Assembly (NCBI RefSeq): GCF_000725125.1
Contig: NZ_JFCB01000025.1
Coordinates: forward strand, 50,957 to 114,956
DNA: 64,000 nucleotides
Direction: 5' to 3'
From: Streptomyces toyocaensis
GTDB taxonomy: Bacteria > Actinomycetota > Actinomycetes > Streptomycetales > Streptomycetaceae
Below, in pieces: positions 33,555-43,234 of this stretch. The position numbers and the translations under genes were made by a program. Each line of letters opens with the position of its first letter. The stretch's first letter is position 1. Below the pieces are notes generated by a model. That model worked only from the letters and a program-made list of their open reading frames with translations, did no database searches and was not told where the DNA came from.

Positions 33555-34499
33555 TCAGAAGACGGCGCGGGTCGGCAGCTCCTTGCCGTACCAGCGCTCG
33601 ATCAGGCGCGCCGCGATCGAGATGCCGTAGGGCGGCAGCACCTCCCCGGACGCGAAGGCGGCGTCGAGCTCGTCGCGGGAGAACCAGCGGGCCTCGTGGA
33701 TCTCGTCGCCGTCGACGTCGATCTCGGTGGAGGTGGCGCGGGCGACGAAGCCCAGCATGAGGCTGGACGGGAAGGGCCAGGGCTGACTGGCGATGTACTC
33801 GACCTCGCCGACGCCGATGCCGACCTCCTCGTGGACCTCGCGGCGCACCGACTGCTCGATGGATTCGCCGGGCTCGACGAATCCGGCCAGCGTCGAGAAG
33901 CGCCCCTCGGGCCAGTGGACCTGGCGGCCGAGCAGGATGCGGTCCCGGTCGTCGACGACGGCCATGATCACCGCGGGGTCGGTGCGCGGGTAGTGCTCCG
34001 CGCCGCAGGCGGGGCAGCGGCGGATGTGGCCGGCGGCGGCGATGACGGTGCGCTCGCCGCAGCGGGAGCAGAAGCGGTGCAGCCGCTGCCAGTTCTCCAG
34101 GGCGACCGCGTGCACCATCAGTCCCGCCTCACGCGGTGACAGGAGCAGTCCCGCCTCGCGCAGGCCCGCCGGGCGGGCGGAGTCGTCCATGCGGCCGGGC
34201 AGGGAGTCCTTCTGGAGGGCGAAGTAGCTGACGCCGTCCTCGTCGGTCCCCAGGAAGTAGCGGTGTGCCTCGGTGAGCGGGGCCTCGAAGGACGGGGTCA
34301 TGACGAGTTCGGTCCGCCCGTCCGCCGTCTCGTCGATGAGGACCTGGCCGCCGGAGACCACGAAGCAGCGGGTCGAGGGGTGGCTCCACGCCGCCGCGAG
34401 CCATGCCTCGTCGAGCCGGTGGTGGGCGGCGCGGTCGATGCCGCTCGGGGCGGTGAGCGAGATGGGGCGGTCGGCGGTGTGGTCGGTCCAGGTGGTCAC
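33555..34499 (-). CDS. nudC: NAD+ diphosphatase / RNA deNADding enzyme NudC
   Basis: A 314-residue Nudix enzyme that cleaves NADH and removes NAD caps from RNA. An N-terminal NUDIX-like domain is followed by a zinc ribbon (CSRCGERT...CPACGAEHYPR), the Nudix box GFVEPGESIEQ...REVHEEVG and the NudC-specific SQPWPFPSS that sets the substrate. The GTG at 34499 (VTTWTDHTADR) is preferred to a TTG 12 nt upstream because GGAAG lies 5 nt before it. It converges with mycoredoxin. The uvrD2-mrx-nudC-adn gene neighbourhood is conserved with mycobacteria. Confidence 0.93.
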   Translation of the reverse strand: MTTWTDHTADRPISLTAPSGIDRAAHHRLDEAWLAAAWSHPSTRCFVVSGGQVLIDETADGRTELVMTPSFEAPLTEAHRYFLGTDEDGVSYFALQKDSLPGRMDDSARPAGLREAGLLLSPREAGLMVHAVALENWQRLHRFCSRCGERTVIAAAGHIRRCPACGAEHYPRTDPAVIMAVVDDRDRILLGRQVHWPEGRFSTLAGFVEPGESIEQSVRREVHEEVGIGVGEVEYIASQPWPFPSSLMLGFVARATSTEIDVDGDEIHEARWFSRDELDAAFASGEVLPPYGISIAARLIERWYGKELPTRAVF

Positions 34500-34644
34500 G
34501 GGTGCTTCCAACTCCCCCGGTGGAACGGATTGGGTCGGCGGGCGGTTCGGCGGGACTGCGGCAGGAGGGACCGGATCCGGCGGAGCGCGGCGGGTCCTTC
34601 CAGTGTGCCCCGCGCGGGCGTCGGGTCCGTACGGCGTGGGGCGG

Positions 34645-36057
34645 TCAGGGGGCGTGCCGCCAGTGCTCGGCGAGGTCGCCCCACAGGTGGGCGCTGGTCT
34701 CGACGCCCTTGAGGAGCAGATCCAGGTCGATCTTCTCGTTGGGGGCGTGCCAGCCGTCGGACGGGACGGAGATGCCGAGGAAGAGGACCGGTGCGCCGAG
34801 GACGTCCTGGAGGTCGGCGGCCGGGCCGGAGCCCCCCTCGCGCGTGAACAGGACGGGCCGGTCGAAGGCGCGGCCCATCGCCCGGACCAGGCACTGCAGG
34901 GCCGGGTGGTCCAGCGGCGTCAGACAGGGACGGGTCGCGGGACGGAAGACGAGTTCGTGGCGGATGCCGTCGGGGACCTGCCCGGGTACCCAGGCGCGGA
35001 CGGCCTGCGCCACGTGCTCCGGGTCCTGTCCCGCGACCAGCCGGAAGGACAGCTTCACCATGGCGGAGGAGGGGATGACCGTCTTGCTGCCGGGGCCCTG
35101 GTAGCCGCCGCCGATGCCGTTGACCTCGGCGGTGGGGCGTGCCCAGACGCGTTCCAGGGTGCTGTACCCGGCCTCGCCCCGGGTGCCGTGCGACGTGGCG
35201 GTGCGCAGCCACTGCTCCTCGTCGAAGGGCAGCTCGGCGAAGAGTTCGCGTTCCCGGTCGGTGAGCTCGACGACACCGTCGTAGAAACCGGGGATCGCCA
35301 CACGCGCGTGCTCGTCGTGCAGGGCCGCCACCAGGCGGGCGGCCGCGGTGGCGGGGTTGGGCACCGCGCCGCCGAACGAGCCGGAGTGGATGTCCTGGTC
35401 GGGGCCGTACAGCCGGATCTCGCACTCGGCGAGGCCGCGCATGCCGGTGCACACGGTGGGGGTGTCCTCGGACCACATGCCGGTGTCGGACACGACGACG
35501 GCGTCGGCGGCGAGCCGGTCCGCGTGCTGTTCGACGAGCTCCCGGAAGTGCGGGGACCCGGACTCCTCCTCGCCCTCGATCAGCAGCTTCAGGTGGACGG
35601 CCGGGGCGGTGCGGCCGGTGGCGGCGAGGTGGGCGCGGACGCCGAGGGTGTGGAAGAAGACCTGGCCCTTGTCGTCCGCCGCGCCACGGGCGTAGAGGCG
35701 GTTGTCGCGGACGACGGGTTCGAAGGGCTCGCTGTCCCAGCCGTCCTCGCGGGCGGCGGGCTGGACGTCGTGGTGGCCGTAGACCAGTACGGTGGGCGCC
35801 CCGGGGTCGGCGGAGGGCCACTCGGCGTAGACGGCCGGGGCGCCGGGGGTGTCCCACACCTCGGCGGTGGGGAAGCCCGTCTCCTGGAGTTTCGCGGCGA
35901 GCCAGTCGGCGCTGCGGCGCACGTCGGGCGCGTGGTCGGGCTGGGCCGAGACGGACGGGATGCGCAGCCACTCGGTGAGGTCGTCGAGGAAGGCGACGCG
36001 GTGCTGCTCGATGTACGTACGGACGGCGCTGACGGCACTGTCAACGGGCTGACTCAT
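34645..36057 (-). CDS. M20 family dipeptidase
   Basis: A 470-residue di-zinc peptidase. Zinc ligands and catalytic residues appear in YGHHDVQP (about 93-100, His and following Asp), RGAADDKGQ (bridging Asp), LIEGEEESGS (general base Glu and ligand Glu) and the late HAPNE. A lid/dimerisation insert lies in the middle. It resembles the carnosinase-like cytosolic dipeptidases of the CNDP type. A -10 box that includes the adnB stop codon ends 7 nt before the ATG, so the mRNA is probably leaderless. Peptide substrates are not predictable. Confidence 0.92.
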   Translation of the reverse strand: MSQPVDSAVSAVRTYIEQHRVAFLDDLTEWLRIPSVSAQPDHAPDVRRSADWLAAKLQETGFPTAEVWDTPGAPAVYAEWPSADPGAPTVLVYGHHDVQPAAREDGWDSEPFEPVVRDNRLYARGAADDKGQVFFHTLGVRAHLAATGRTAPAVHLKLLIEGEEESGSPHFRELVEQHADRLAADAVVVSDTGMWSEDTPTVCTGMRGLAECEIRLYGPDQDIHSGSFGGAVPNPATAAARLVAALHDEHARVAIPGFYDGVVELTDRERELFAELPFDEEQWLRTATSHGTRGEAGYSTLERVWARPTAEVNGIGGGYQGPGSKTVIPSSAMVKLSFRLVAGQDPEHVAQAVRAWVPGQVPDGIRHELVFRPATRPCLTPLDHPALQCLVRAMGRAFDRPVLFTREGGSGPAADLQDVLGAPVLFLGISVPSDGWHAPNEKIDLDLLLKGVETSAHLWGDLAEHWRHAP

Positions 36058-36064
36058 GCCGTCG

Positions 36065-36070
36065 AGCCTA
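36065..36070 (-). promoter_or_regulatory. -10 box TAGGCT of the dipeptidase, leaderless type
   Basis: TAGGCT (36070-36065) ends 7 nt before the ATG at 36057. Its first three bases are the TAG stop codon of adnB, so gene end and promoter share sequence. Confidence 0.5.
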
Positions 36071-39000
36071 TCGGCCCGCGCCGGTGTCCTCGGAGTGCGG
36101 TATCTCACCGGACGGCTCCTCGAGCAGCAGCCGTTCCAGCTCCGCGCGTCCGGGCAGGGAGCCGGGGCGGGCCACCTCCCCGGTGCGCACGTACAGGAAC
36201 GCGGCCGTGACGGATTCCGGCGGAACGCCCTGCTGCTCGGCCCAGGCGAGCCGGTAGACGGCGAGCTGGAGCGGGTCGCCGGTGCGGTCGCGTCCGGTCT
36301 TCCAGTCGACGATCTCGTACGTCGCCCCGTCCCCGTCGTCGTTCCGGTAGACGGCGTCGATGCGGCCGCGGACGACGCGCCCGGCGATCGTCAGCTGGAA
36401 GGGCGCCTCCACGCGGTGGGGCGTCCGGTGGGCGTACTCGGTGCGTTCGAAGGCCTCCTTGAGCGCCTCCAGGTCGCGCTCGTCCTCGATCTCGGCGTCG
36501 CTGCCGGGCAGCTCCTCCGGGTCGAGCATGGGCAGCGTCAGCGCCTCGAAGCGTGCCTCGACCCAGGCGTGGAAGCGGGTGCCGCGGCGCGCCGCGGGCT
36601 GCGGGGGGCGGGGCATGGGGCGGGCCAGTTCCCGGGCGAAGCCGTCCGGGTCCTCGGCCAGGCGGAGCAGCTGGGAGGCGGTGAGCGTCGCGGGCAGCCG
36701 GACCTCGGTGACGCTCGCGCGGGTGCGCAGCAGCTCTCCGGTCAGGGCGTCGAGGTCGCGGTCCCAGGAGGCGACGGTGCGGGCCTCCTCGGGGGTGAGC
36801 CGGGGTGTTCCGGGTTCACGCGGCGGGCGGGACCGCTCCCCTGTGCGGGGGTGTGCGGCGGCCTCGGGTGCCGTGGCCTGGTGCGGGACGGTGGGGCGGT
36901 CGGTGGTCCAGGAGTCCCAGTCGTCCGGGTCGGCGTCCGCGAAGGGGTGCTCCTCGGGAAAGGGTTCCTCGTCGGGGAGGGGCTCCTCGTCGTCGGGCGG
37001 CGGCGGCCAGTCCGGGTCGTCGAAGGTGTCCGGGTCGTGTACGGCGGCGGCGGTGCGGGCGGCGAGGCCGTCCAGGTGGGCGAGGACGGTCCCCGCGGCC
37101 GCGCGCCGGCGGGCGAGGGCGTCGTCGTCCAGCGGCAGGGGCCACACCTGGTCGTCGGTGGCCCGGTGCAGCGCGGGGTTCTCCTCGTCGTCGGCGGGCT
37201 CGTCCGCCCACGCCTCGATCTCGCCGTACCCGGCGGCGCAGTGCTCGTAGAGGGCGCGGAGGAAGTCGGAGGGGCCGCGCGGTCTCTTCTGGCTGGGTCC
37301 CCACCAGTGCCCGGAGCCGAGCAGGAGGGAGCGGGGGCGGGTGAAGGTGACGTAGCCGAGGCGCAGTTCCTCGGTGTGCTGGTGTTCCTTCATGGCCTCG
37401 TGGAAGGCCTTCAGACCCCGGGAGTCCCAGGACATGACGTCCGGCAGGGTGTCGGCGTCGCCGCGCAGTGCGTGCGGCAGCACCTTGCCCTGAGCGGTCC
37501 ACTTCTCGCGGCCCTGGCTGCTGGGGAAGGTGCCGGTGACCAGGCCGGGAACGGCGACGACGTCCCATTCGAGGCCCTTCGACCTGTGGGCGGTGAGCAC
37601 CTTGACGGTGTTCTCGCCGCCGGGCAGCGCGTTGTCCAGGCCCTTTTCGTACTGGGCGGCGGTACGCAGGAAGCCGAGGAAGGCGAGCAGGGTGGCCTCG
37701 CCGTCGCCGGCGGCGAAGGATGCGGCGACGTCGAGGAAGTTCGACAGGGTTTCCCGGCGCCTGGCGGCCAGGGCCCGCGGGGACGCGGAGAGCTCGACCT
37801 CCAGGCCGGTGACGGCGAGGACACGGTGCAGGACGTCCATGAGGGGGTCGGCCAGGGAGCGGCGCAGGTCGCGCAGTTCGGCCGCCAGGCGGGCGAAGCG
37901 CACCCGAGCGTCGGGGGAGAAGGGCAGGCCGTCGTCGTCACCGCGGCCGTCCAGCGGTGTCTCCAGGAACGTGTCGAGGGCGTCGGCGAGCGACACCACC
38001 TCGGCCGGGTCGACGCCCTCGACGGCTTCGGCGAGCCGCCGGTCGGGGTCGTCGTCGTCCGCGCGCGTGTGGGCGACGAGCCGTCGGGCGCGGCGCCCCA
38101 GCAGGGCGAGGTCGCGGGGGCCGATGCGCCAGCGCGGGCCGGTCAGCAGGCGTACCAGGGAGGCGTTGGCCCCCGGGTCCTGGAGGACCTCGCAGACGGC
38201 GACGAGGTCGGCGATCTCGGGCAGGTGCAGCAGCCCCGACAGGCCGACGACCTCGACGGGGACGTCCCGGGCGACCATGGCGCCCTGGATCTCGGCGAAG
38301 TCGCCGGCCGTGCGGCACAGGACGGCGATCTCGCCGGGTGCCTTGCCGGTGCGCACGAGGTGGGCGATGGAGTCGGCGATCCAGCCGATCTCCTCGGCGT
38401 GGGTGGACAGCAGCGCGCAGCGGACGGTGCCGTCACGTTCGGCGCCCGGGGCCGGGCGCAGTGCCTCCACTCCCGCGTGCATGGCGCGCAGCGGCTCGGC
38501 GAGGCCGTTGGCGAGGTCCAGCAGGCGTCCGCCGCTGCGGCGGTTCTCGCTGAGCGACTGGCGGGTGGCGGGACGGCCGTCGGCGCGGGGGAAGTGCTCG
38601 GGGAAGTCGTCGAGGTTGGCGACGGAGGCGCCGCGCCAGCCGTAGATCGCCTGGCAGGGGTCGCCGACGGCGGTCACCGGGTGGCCGGTGCCGTCGCCGA
38701 ACAGCCCGGCCAGCAGGACCCGCTGGGCGACGGAGGTGTCCTGGTACTCGTCGAGGAGGACCACGCGGAACTCGTCGCGCAGGACGCGGCCCACCTCGGG
38801 GAGGGCGGCGAGCCGGGCGGACAGGGCGATCTGGTCGCCGAAGTCGAGCAGGTCGCGCTCGCGTTTGGCGGCCCGGTAGCGCTGGACGAGTCCGGCGAGT
38901 TCCCGGCGCGCGGCGGCCGCCTCGGGCACCTTGCGCAGGTCGGCGTTGCTGAGCCGGGTGTTCTCCAGGGTGCGCAGCAGCCCGGTGTCGTGGGCGCGCA

Positions 39001-39559
39001 CGTCCTCGGGCCCGACGAGGTGCTCGGCGAGCTCGGCGTCGAGGGTGAGGAGGTCGGCGACCAGGTCGGGGAAGGAACGGGTGAGCGCCGGGTAGGGCCC
39101 GGGGGCCTCGCGCAGGACGCGTGCGGCGAGCTGGTAGCGGGTGGCGTCGGCGAGCAGCCGGGAGGCCGGTTCGAGGCCGATGCGCAGTCCGTGGTCGGTC
39201 AGCAGACGGCCCGCGAAGGCGTGGTAGGTGGAGATCACCGGCTCGCCCGGCGGGTTGTCCGGGTCGATGACGTCGGGGTCGGTGACACCCGCCTTGACCA
39301 GTGCCTTGCGGACGCGTTCGGCGAGTTCCGCGGCGGCCTTGTTGGTGAAGGTGAGGCCGAGCACCTGCTCGGGGGCGACCTGTCCGGTGCCGACCAGCCA
39401 CACCACGCGTGCCGCCATCACGGTCGTCTTGCCCGACCCGGCTCCGGCCACGATGACCTGCGGGGCGGGCGGCGCGGTGATGCAGGCCGTCTGCTCCGGG
39501 GTGAACGGGATGCCGAGGAGCTCCTTGAGCTGCTCGGGATCGGTGATGCGGGCGGGCAC
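36068..39559 (-). CDS. adnB: Helicase-nuclease subunit AdnB
   Basis: A 1163-residue subunit of the actinobacterial AdnAB motor-nuclease that resects DNA double-strand breaks. The N-terminal UvrD-like motor has Walker A GAGSGKT (39-45), LLDEYQDTS, VGDPCQAIYGWRG, SENRRSG and LTAHRSKGLEWD. The C-terminal RecB-type nuclease shows GRIDAVYRND...VDWKTGR and QLAVYRLA. It has no Cys set for an iron-sulfur cluster, unlike AdnA. A long acidic Asp/Glu/Pro insert lies between motor and nuclease (about 880-950). GTG 39559 follows a -10 box by 6 nt, giving it a promoter of its own inside the adnAB locus. In S. ambofaciens the pair was reported essential. Confidence 0.93.
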   Translation of the reverse strand: MPARITDPEQLKELLGIPFTPEQTACITAPPAPQVIVAGAGSGKTTVMAARVVWLVGTGQVAPEQVLGLTFTNKAAAELAERVRKALVKAGVTDPDVIDPDNPPGEPVISTYHAFAGRLLTDHGLRIGLEPASRLLADATRYQLAARVLREAPGPYPALTRSFPDLVADLLTLDAELAEHLVGPEDVRAHDTGLLRTLENTRLSNADLRKVPEAAAARRELAGLVQRYRAAKRERDLLDFGDQIALSARLAALPEVGRVLRDEFRVVLLDEYQDTSVAQRVLLAGLFGDGTGHPVTAVGDPCQAIYGWRGASVANLDDFPEHFPRADGRPATRQSLSENRRSGGRLLDLANGLAEPLRAMHAGVEALRPAPGAERDGTVRCALLSTHAEEIGWIADSIAHLVRTGKAPGEIAVLCRTAGDFAEIQGAMVARDVPVEVVGLSGLLHLPEIADLVAVCEVLQDPGANASLVRLLTGPRWRIGPRDLALLGRRARRLVAHTRADDDDPDRRLAEAVEGVDPAEVVSLADALDTFLETPLDGRGDDDGLPFSPDARVRFARLAAELRDLRRSLADPLMDVLHRVLAVTGLEVELSASPRALAARRRETLSNFLDVAASFAAGDGEATLLAFLGFLRTAAQYEKGLDNALPGGENTVKVLTAHRSKGLEWDVVAVPGLVTGTFPSSQGREKWTAQGKVLPHALRGDADTLPDVMSWDSRGLKAFHEAMKEHQHTEELRLGYVTFTRPRSLLLGSGHWWGPSQKRPRGPSDFLRALYEHCAAGYGEIEAWADEPADDEENPALHRATDDQVWPLPLDDDALARRRAAAGTVLAHLDGLAARTAAAVHDPDTFDDPDWPPPPDDEEPLPDEEPFPEEHPFADADPDDWDSWTTDRPTVPHQATAPEAAAHPRTGERSRPPREPGTPRLTPEEARTVASWDRDLDALTGELLRTRASVTEVRLPATLTASQLLRLAEDPDGFARELARPMPRPPQPAARRGTRFHAWVEARFEALTLPMLDPEELPGSDAEIEDERDLEALKEAFERTEYAHRTPHRVEAPFQLTIAGRVVRGRIDAVYRNDDGDGATYEIVDWKTGRDRTGDPLQLAVYRLAWAEQQGVPPESVTAAFLYVRTGEVARPGSLPGRAELERLLLEEPSGEIPHSEDTGAGR

Positions 39560-39565
39560 ACGCAG

Positions 39566-39571
39566 AATGTA
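39566..39571 (-). promoter_or_regulatory. -10 box TACATT of adnB, leaderless type
   Basis: TACATT (39571-39566) ends 6 nt before the GTG at 39559, in the 100-nt gap after adnA; no ribosome site precedes the GTG. Confidence 0.45.
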
Positions 39572-39659
39572 GCGGCGCGCACTGACAGCGAAGGCCCTCA
39601 GCGCGTTCCGGACGGGAAGAAGCGCAGGTCGGCGCGGGTGGTGCGATGCGTCACGCCGG

Positions 39660-42600
39660 TCACTCGACGACGTGCCTGCCCTCGGGACGGGCGCCGCACG
39701 AGGCGCGGAACGCGCAGTGGGCGCAGTGCTGGCCCGCGGTCGGGGTGAACCGTTCGTCGAGGACCTTGCCGGCGGCCGTGGCCAGCAGATCACCGACCCA
39801 CTCGCCCTCCGGCGGTTTCTGGGCCTGGACCTTGGGCAGGGTCTCGCCGCCGTCCCGCTGGGCGGCCCCCTGGCGGAGCTGGACGAGCTCGGCACCGCCC
39901 GGTTCGGGGCGCACCCCGTCGAAGGCCCCGTCGACGGCGCCCTCGCGGACGGCGAGCTGGTAGACGGCGAGCTGGGGGTGGCGCTCCACCTCCTTGGCGC
40001 TGGGCGCCTGCTTGCCGGTCTTGAAGTCGACGACGTACGCGCGTCCCTCGCCGTCGGCCTCGACGCGGTCCATCTGGCCGCGGACGCGCACCTCGTAGTC
40101 GCCCGCTTCGAGGGTGACGTCGAAGTCGTGCTCGCTCGCCACCGGAGTACGTCCGGTGCGGTCCATGACGTGCCACTTCAGGAAGCGCTCGAGCGCCACG
40201 CGCGCGTTCTCCTTCTCCTGCGCCGACTTCCACGGAGCGTCGAAGGCGAGCGCGTTCCACACGGAGTCAAGGCGCTCCATGAGGACGTCGAGATCGGCCG
40301 GGGTGCGGCCGGAGGCCACCTCGTCGGCCAGGACGTGCACCACGTTCCCGAAGCCCTGGGCGGCGGTCGCGGGCGCGTCGGCCTTCACCTCGCGGCCGAG
40401 GAACCACTGCAGGGCGCAGGTGTTGGCGAGCTGGTCGAGGGCGCTGCCGGAGAGCACGACGGGCTGGTCGCGACTGCGCAGCGGCACCTTGCTCTCCGTC
40501 GGTTCGAACATGCCCCACCAGCGGTAGGGGTGCGCGGACGGCACCAGTGGGCGGCCGTCCTCGTCGGCGAGCGCCGCGAGGCGGGCCAGCCGCTGGGCGG
40601 CGGCCTCCCGGAGGGTGTCGGAGACCCGGGGGTCGACCGTCGTGGCGCGCAGTTCGGCGACGAGCGCGGCGACGGACAGCGGGCGGCGCGGGCGCCCGGT
40701 GACGTCCTTGGGCTCGACGCCCAGTTCGGCCAGGAAGCGGGAGGGCTGGTCGCCGTCGTCGGCGGGCGCCTTCACTGCCGTCACGACGAGCCGTTCACGC
40801 GCGCGCGTGGCGGCGACGTAGAACAGGCGGCGTTCCTCGGCGAGCAGCGCTCCCGGAGTGAGGGGTTCGGCGAGTCCGTCGCGGCCGATGCGGTCGGCCT
40901 CCAGCAGGGAACCTCGGCGGCGCAGGTCCGGCCACAGGCCTTCCTGGACGCCGGCCACGACGACCAGGCGCCACTCCAGACCCTTGGAGCGGTGCGCGGT
41001 CATCAGGCGCACGGCGTCGGGGCGGGCGGCCCGCCGGGTGAGGGTGTCGGCGGCGATGTCCTCGGCCTCGATCTCCTCCAGGAAGTTCAGGGCGCCGCGG
41101 CCGCCGGTGCGCTCCTCCGCGCGGGCGGCGGTCGCGAACAGGGCGCACACGGCGTCGAGGTCCCGGTCGGCGTTGCGCCCGGCCGCGCCGCCGCGCCGGG
41201 CGGAGCGCTCGAGGCGCCGGGGCCACGGGGTGCCGTCCCACAGGTCCCACAGGGCCTCCTCGGCCGTGCCGCCGCCCGCCAGACGCTCGCGGGCCCGGCG
41301 CAGCAGGACGCCGAGCCGCTGGGCGCCCCGCGCGTGGACGGGGTCGTGCACGGCGAGCCGCTCCGGTTCGGCGAGCGCTCGTGCGAGCAGTTCGTCCGAG
41401 GGCGGCGGCAGCGGGTTGCCCGCGGCCCGCTCCTCCTCGCGCAGGGCCCGTCCGAGGCGCCGCAGGTCGGCGGCGTCCATGCCGGCGAGGGGGGAGGTGA
41501 GCAGGGTGAGGGCGGTCTCGGTGTCGAGCCAGCACGTCCGCGCGTGAGCGCCGGTCGCCGTCTCCGACTCGCCTTCCCGCTCTTCCGCCTCCGCCGCGGC
41601 CACCGCGCGCAGGGCCGTCAGCAGCGGGGCCACCGCCGGTTCGTGGCGCAGGGGCAGGTCGTCACCGTCGACGTCCACGGGCACGCCCGCCGACGTGAGC
41701 GCGCGGCGGACGGCGGGGAGGGTGCGGGAGCCGGCCCGCACCAGTACGGCCATGTCGCTCCAGGGAACCCCGTCCTCCAGGTGCGCCCTGCGCAGGATGT
41801 CGGCGACGTTGTCCAGTTCCGTGCCGGGCGTCGGGTAGGTGTACACCTCGACCCGGCCGCCGTCCCGCACGGGAGTCAGCTCGCGGTGGGCGCGGACCTT
41901 CTCGGCGGGGAGCCGGGGCAGCGGCATGCGCCGGGTCAGCAGCCGGGTGGCCGCCAGCAGGGCGGCACCGGAGCGCCGCGAGGTGCGCAGCACCTCGACC
42001 GGGGCCGGGCGGCCGTCCGCCCGGGCGAAGGCGTGCGGGAACTCCAGGATGCCGCCCACGTCAGCGCCCCGGAAGGCGTAGATCGACTGGTCGGGGTCGC
42101 CGAAGGCGACGAGGGTGCGCCCGCCCGCCAGGGCGTGCAGCAGCCGCACCTGGGCCGGGTCGGTGTCCTGGTACTCGTCGACGTAGACGGCGTCGTACCG
42201 TCCGGCGAGCTGCCCGGCGGTCTCCGGGCGGCCGGCCAGGAGCACCGCGCGGTGGACGAGTTCGGCGTAGTCGAGCACGCCCTGCAGGTCGAGGACGTCG
42301 AGGTACTCGGCGAGGAAGGCGGAGGCGGCACGCCAGTCGGGGCGGCCCGTGCGGCGGGCGAAGGCGTCCAGGTCGTCGGGGCCGAGGCCCAGCTCGCGGC
42401 TGCGGGCGAGCACCGCGCGGACCTCGTCGGCGAAGCCGCGGGTGGTCAGGCAGGCACGCAGTTCGTCCGGCCAGCGCACATGCGCCAGTCCGAGCCGCTC
42501 CAGGTCCACCTGGCCGGCGAGCAGTTCGCGGACGGTGACGTCCTGCTCGGGACCCGACAGCAGTCGGAGCGGTTCCACGAAGAGGTCGCTGTCCTGGTGG

Positions 42601-42977
42601 GCGCGGACCAGGGCGTAGCAGAACGAGTGGAAGGTGGTGGCCTGCGGGGCGTGTGCGGCTCCGATGCGCAGGGCCATGCGGTCGCGCAGCTCGACGGCGG
42701 CCCTGCGGCTGAAGGTCAGCACCAGGATGCGCCCCGGGTCCCCGCCGCGGGCGATCCGCGCGGCCACGGACTCGACGAGCGTGGTGGTCTTGCCGGTGCC
42801 CGGACCTGCGAGAACGAGCAGCGGGCCGGTCGTGTGCTCAACCACGGAGCGTTGTGCGGCGTCCATCCGTGGGGGATTCACGCGGGCCGGCGGGGTACGC
42901 ACCAGTCGATAAGCGCCACGGGTCCCCCGCCGCACCGGGGGGTGCGACAGGCCGCTGGTGGAGGAAGAGGAGCTCAC
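39660..42977 (-). CDS. adnA: Helicase-nuclease subunit AdnA with Fe-S nuclease
   Basis: A 1105-residue partner of AdnB. The UvrD-like motor has Walker A GPGTGKT (58-64), YVDEYQDTDPAQ, FGDPDQSIYAFRG and MTAHRSKGLEW, so its ATPase site looks intact. The C-terminal RecB-like nuclease carries VDFKTGKQAP and QLAVYQLA, flanked by an early Cys (NTCALQWFLGRE) and a late C-x2-C-x5-C (HCAHCAFRASC), the four-cysteine pattern that holds a 4Fe-4S cluster in AddB/AdnA-type nucleases. GTG 42977 gives the expected Ser-rich N-terminus, though no good ribosome site is seen. It is followed after 100 nt by adnB. Confidence 0.93.
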   Translation of the reverse strand: MSSSSSTSGLSHPPVRRGTRGAYRLVRTPPARVNPPRMDAAQRSVVEHTTGPLLVLAGPGTGKTTTLVESVAARIARGGDPGRILVLTFSRRAAVELRDRMALRIGAAHAPQATTFHSFCYALVRAHQDSDLFVEPLRLLSGPEQDVTVRELLAGQVDLERLGLAHVRWPDELRACLTTRGFADEVRAVLARSRELGLGPDDLDAFARRTGRPDWRAASAFLAEYLDVLDLQGVLDYAELVHRAVLLAGRPETAGQLAGRYDAVYVDEYQDTDPAQVRLLHALAGGRTLVAFGDPDQSIYAFRGADVGGILEFPHAFARADGRPAPVEVLRTSRRSGAALLAATRLLTRRMPLPRLPAEKVRAHRELTPVRDGGRVEVYTYPTPGTELDNVADILRRAHLEDGVPWSDMAVLVRAGSRTLPAVRRALTSAGVPVDVDGDDLPLRHEPAVAPLLTALRAVAAAEAEEREGESETATGAHARTCWLDTETALTLLTSPLAGMDAADLRRLGRALREEERAAGNPLPPPSDELLARALAEPERLAVHDPVHARGAQRLGVLLRRARERLAGGGTAEEALWDLWDGTPWPRRLERSARRGGAAGRNADRDLDAVCALFATAARAEERTGGRGALNFLEEIEAEDIAADTLTRRAARPDAVRLMTAHRSKGLEWRLVVVAGVQEGLWPDLRRRGSLLEADRIGRDGLAEPLTPGALLAEERRLFYVAATRARERLVVTAVKAPADDGDQPSRFLAELGVEPKDVTGRPRRPLSVAALVAELRATTVDPRVSDTLREAAAQRLARLAALADEDGRPLVPSAHPYRWWGMFEPTESKVPLRSRDQPVVLSGSALDQLANTCALQWFLGREVKADAPATAAQGFGNVVHVLADEVASGRTPADLDVLMERLDSVWNALAFDAPWKSAQEKENARVALERFLKWHVMDRTGRTPVASEHDFDVTLEAGDYEVRVRGQMDRVEADGEGRAYVVDFKTGKQAPSAKEVERHPQLAVYQLAVREGAVDGAFDGVRPEPGGAELVQLRQGAAQRDGGETLPKVQAQKPPEGEWVGDLLATAAGKVLDERFTPTAGQHCAHCAFRASCGARPEGRHVVE

Positions 42978-43234
42978 GTGGTTCGCCGGTCCTGGTGGGT
43001 GTGCTGTGGGGCTGTTAGCCGTGCGTGCGGGGCGGTGGGCGGGGGGTGAAGGGGGCACGCGCAGCCGACGCTACGCCCGGGAAAAGGACGGAAGCAGGTC
43101 TTCCGCTTCTTCCCTCCGGGCACCCGTGGCGCACATGCCCCTTGCCTCACGAACGTACGTCATGGCACGGATGTGCCCTCTTTCACCCCGAGGGGTCACC
43201 TGTCACACGGCGACGCGCGCGATGGCGGAAGCTG

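Noticed and set aside
39672..43049. 1125-codon plus-strand frame opposite adnA
   Set aside because: It mirrors adnA codon by codon with no recognisable domain or ribosome site. Third-position GC bias explains such long antisense frames.
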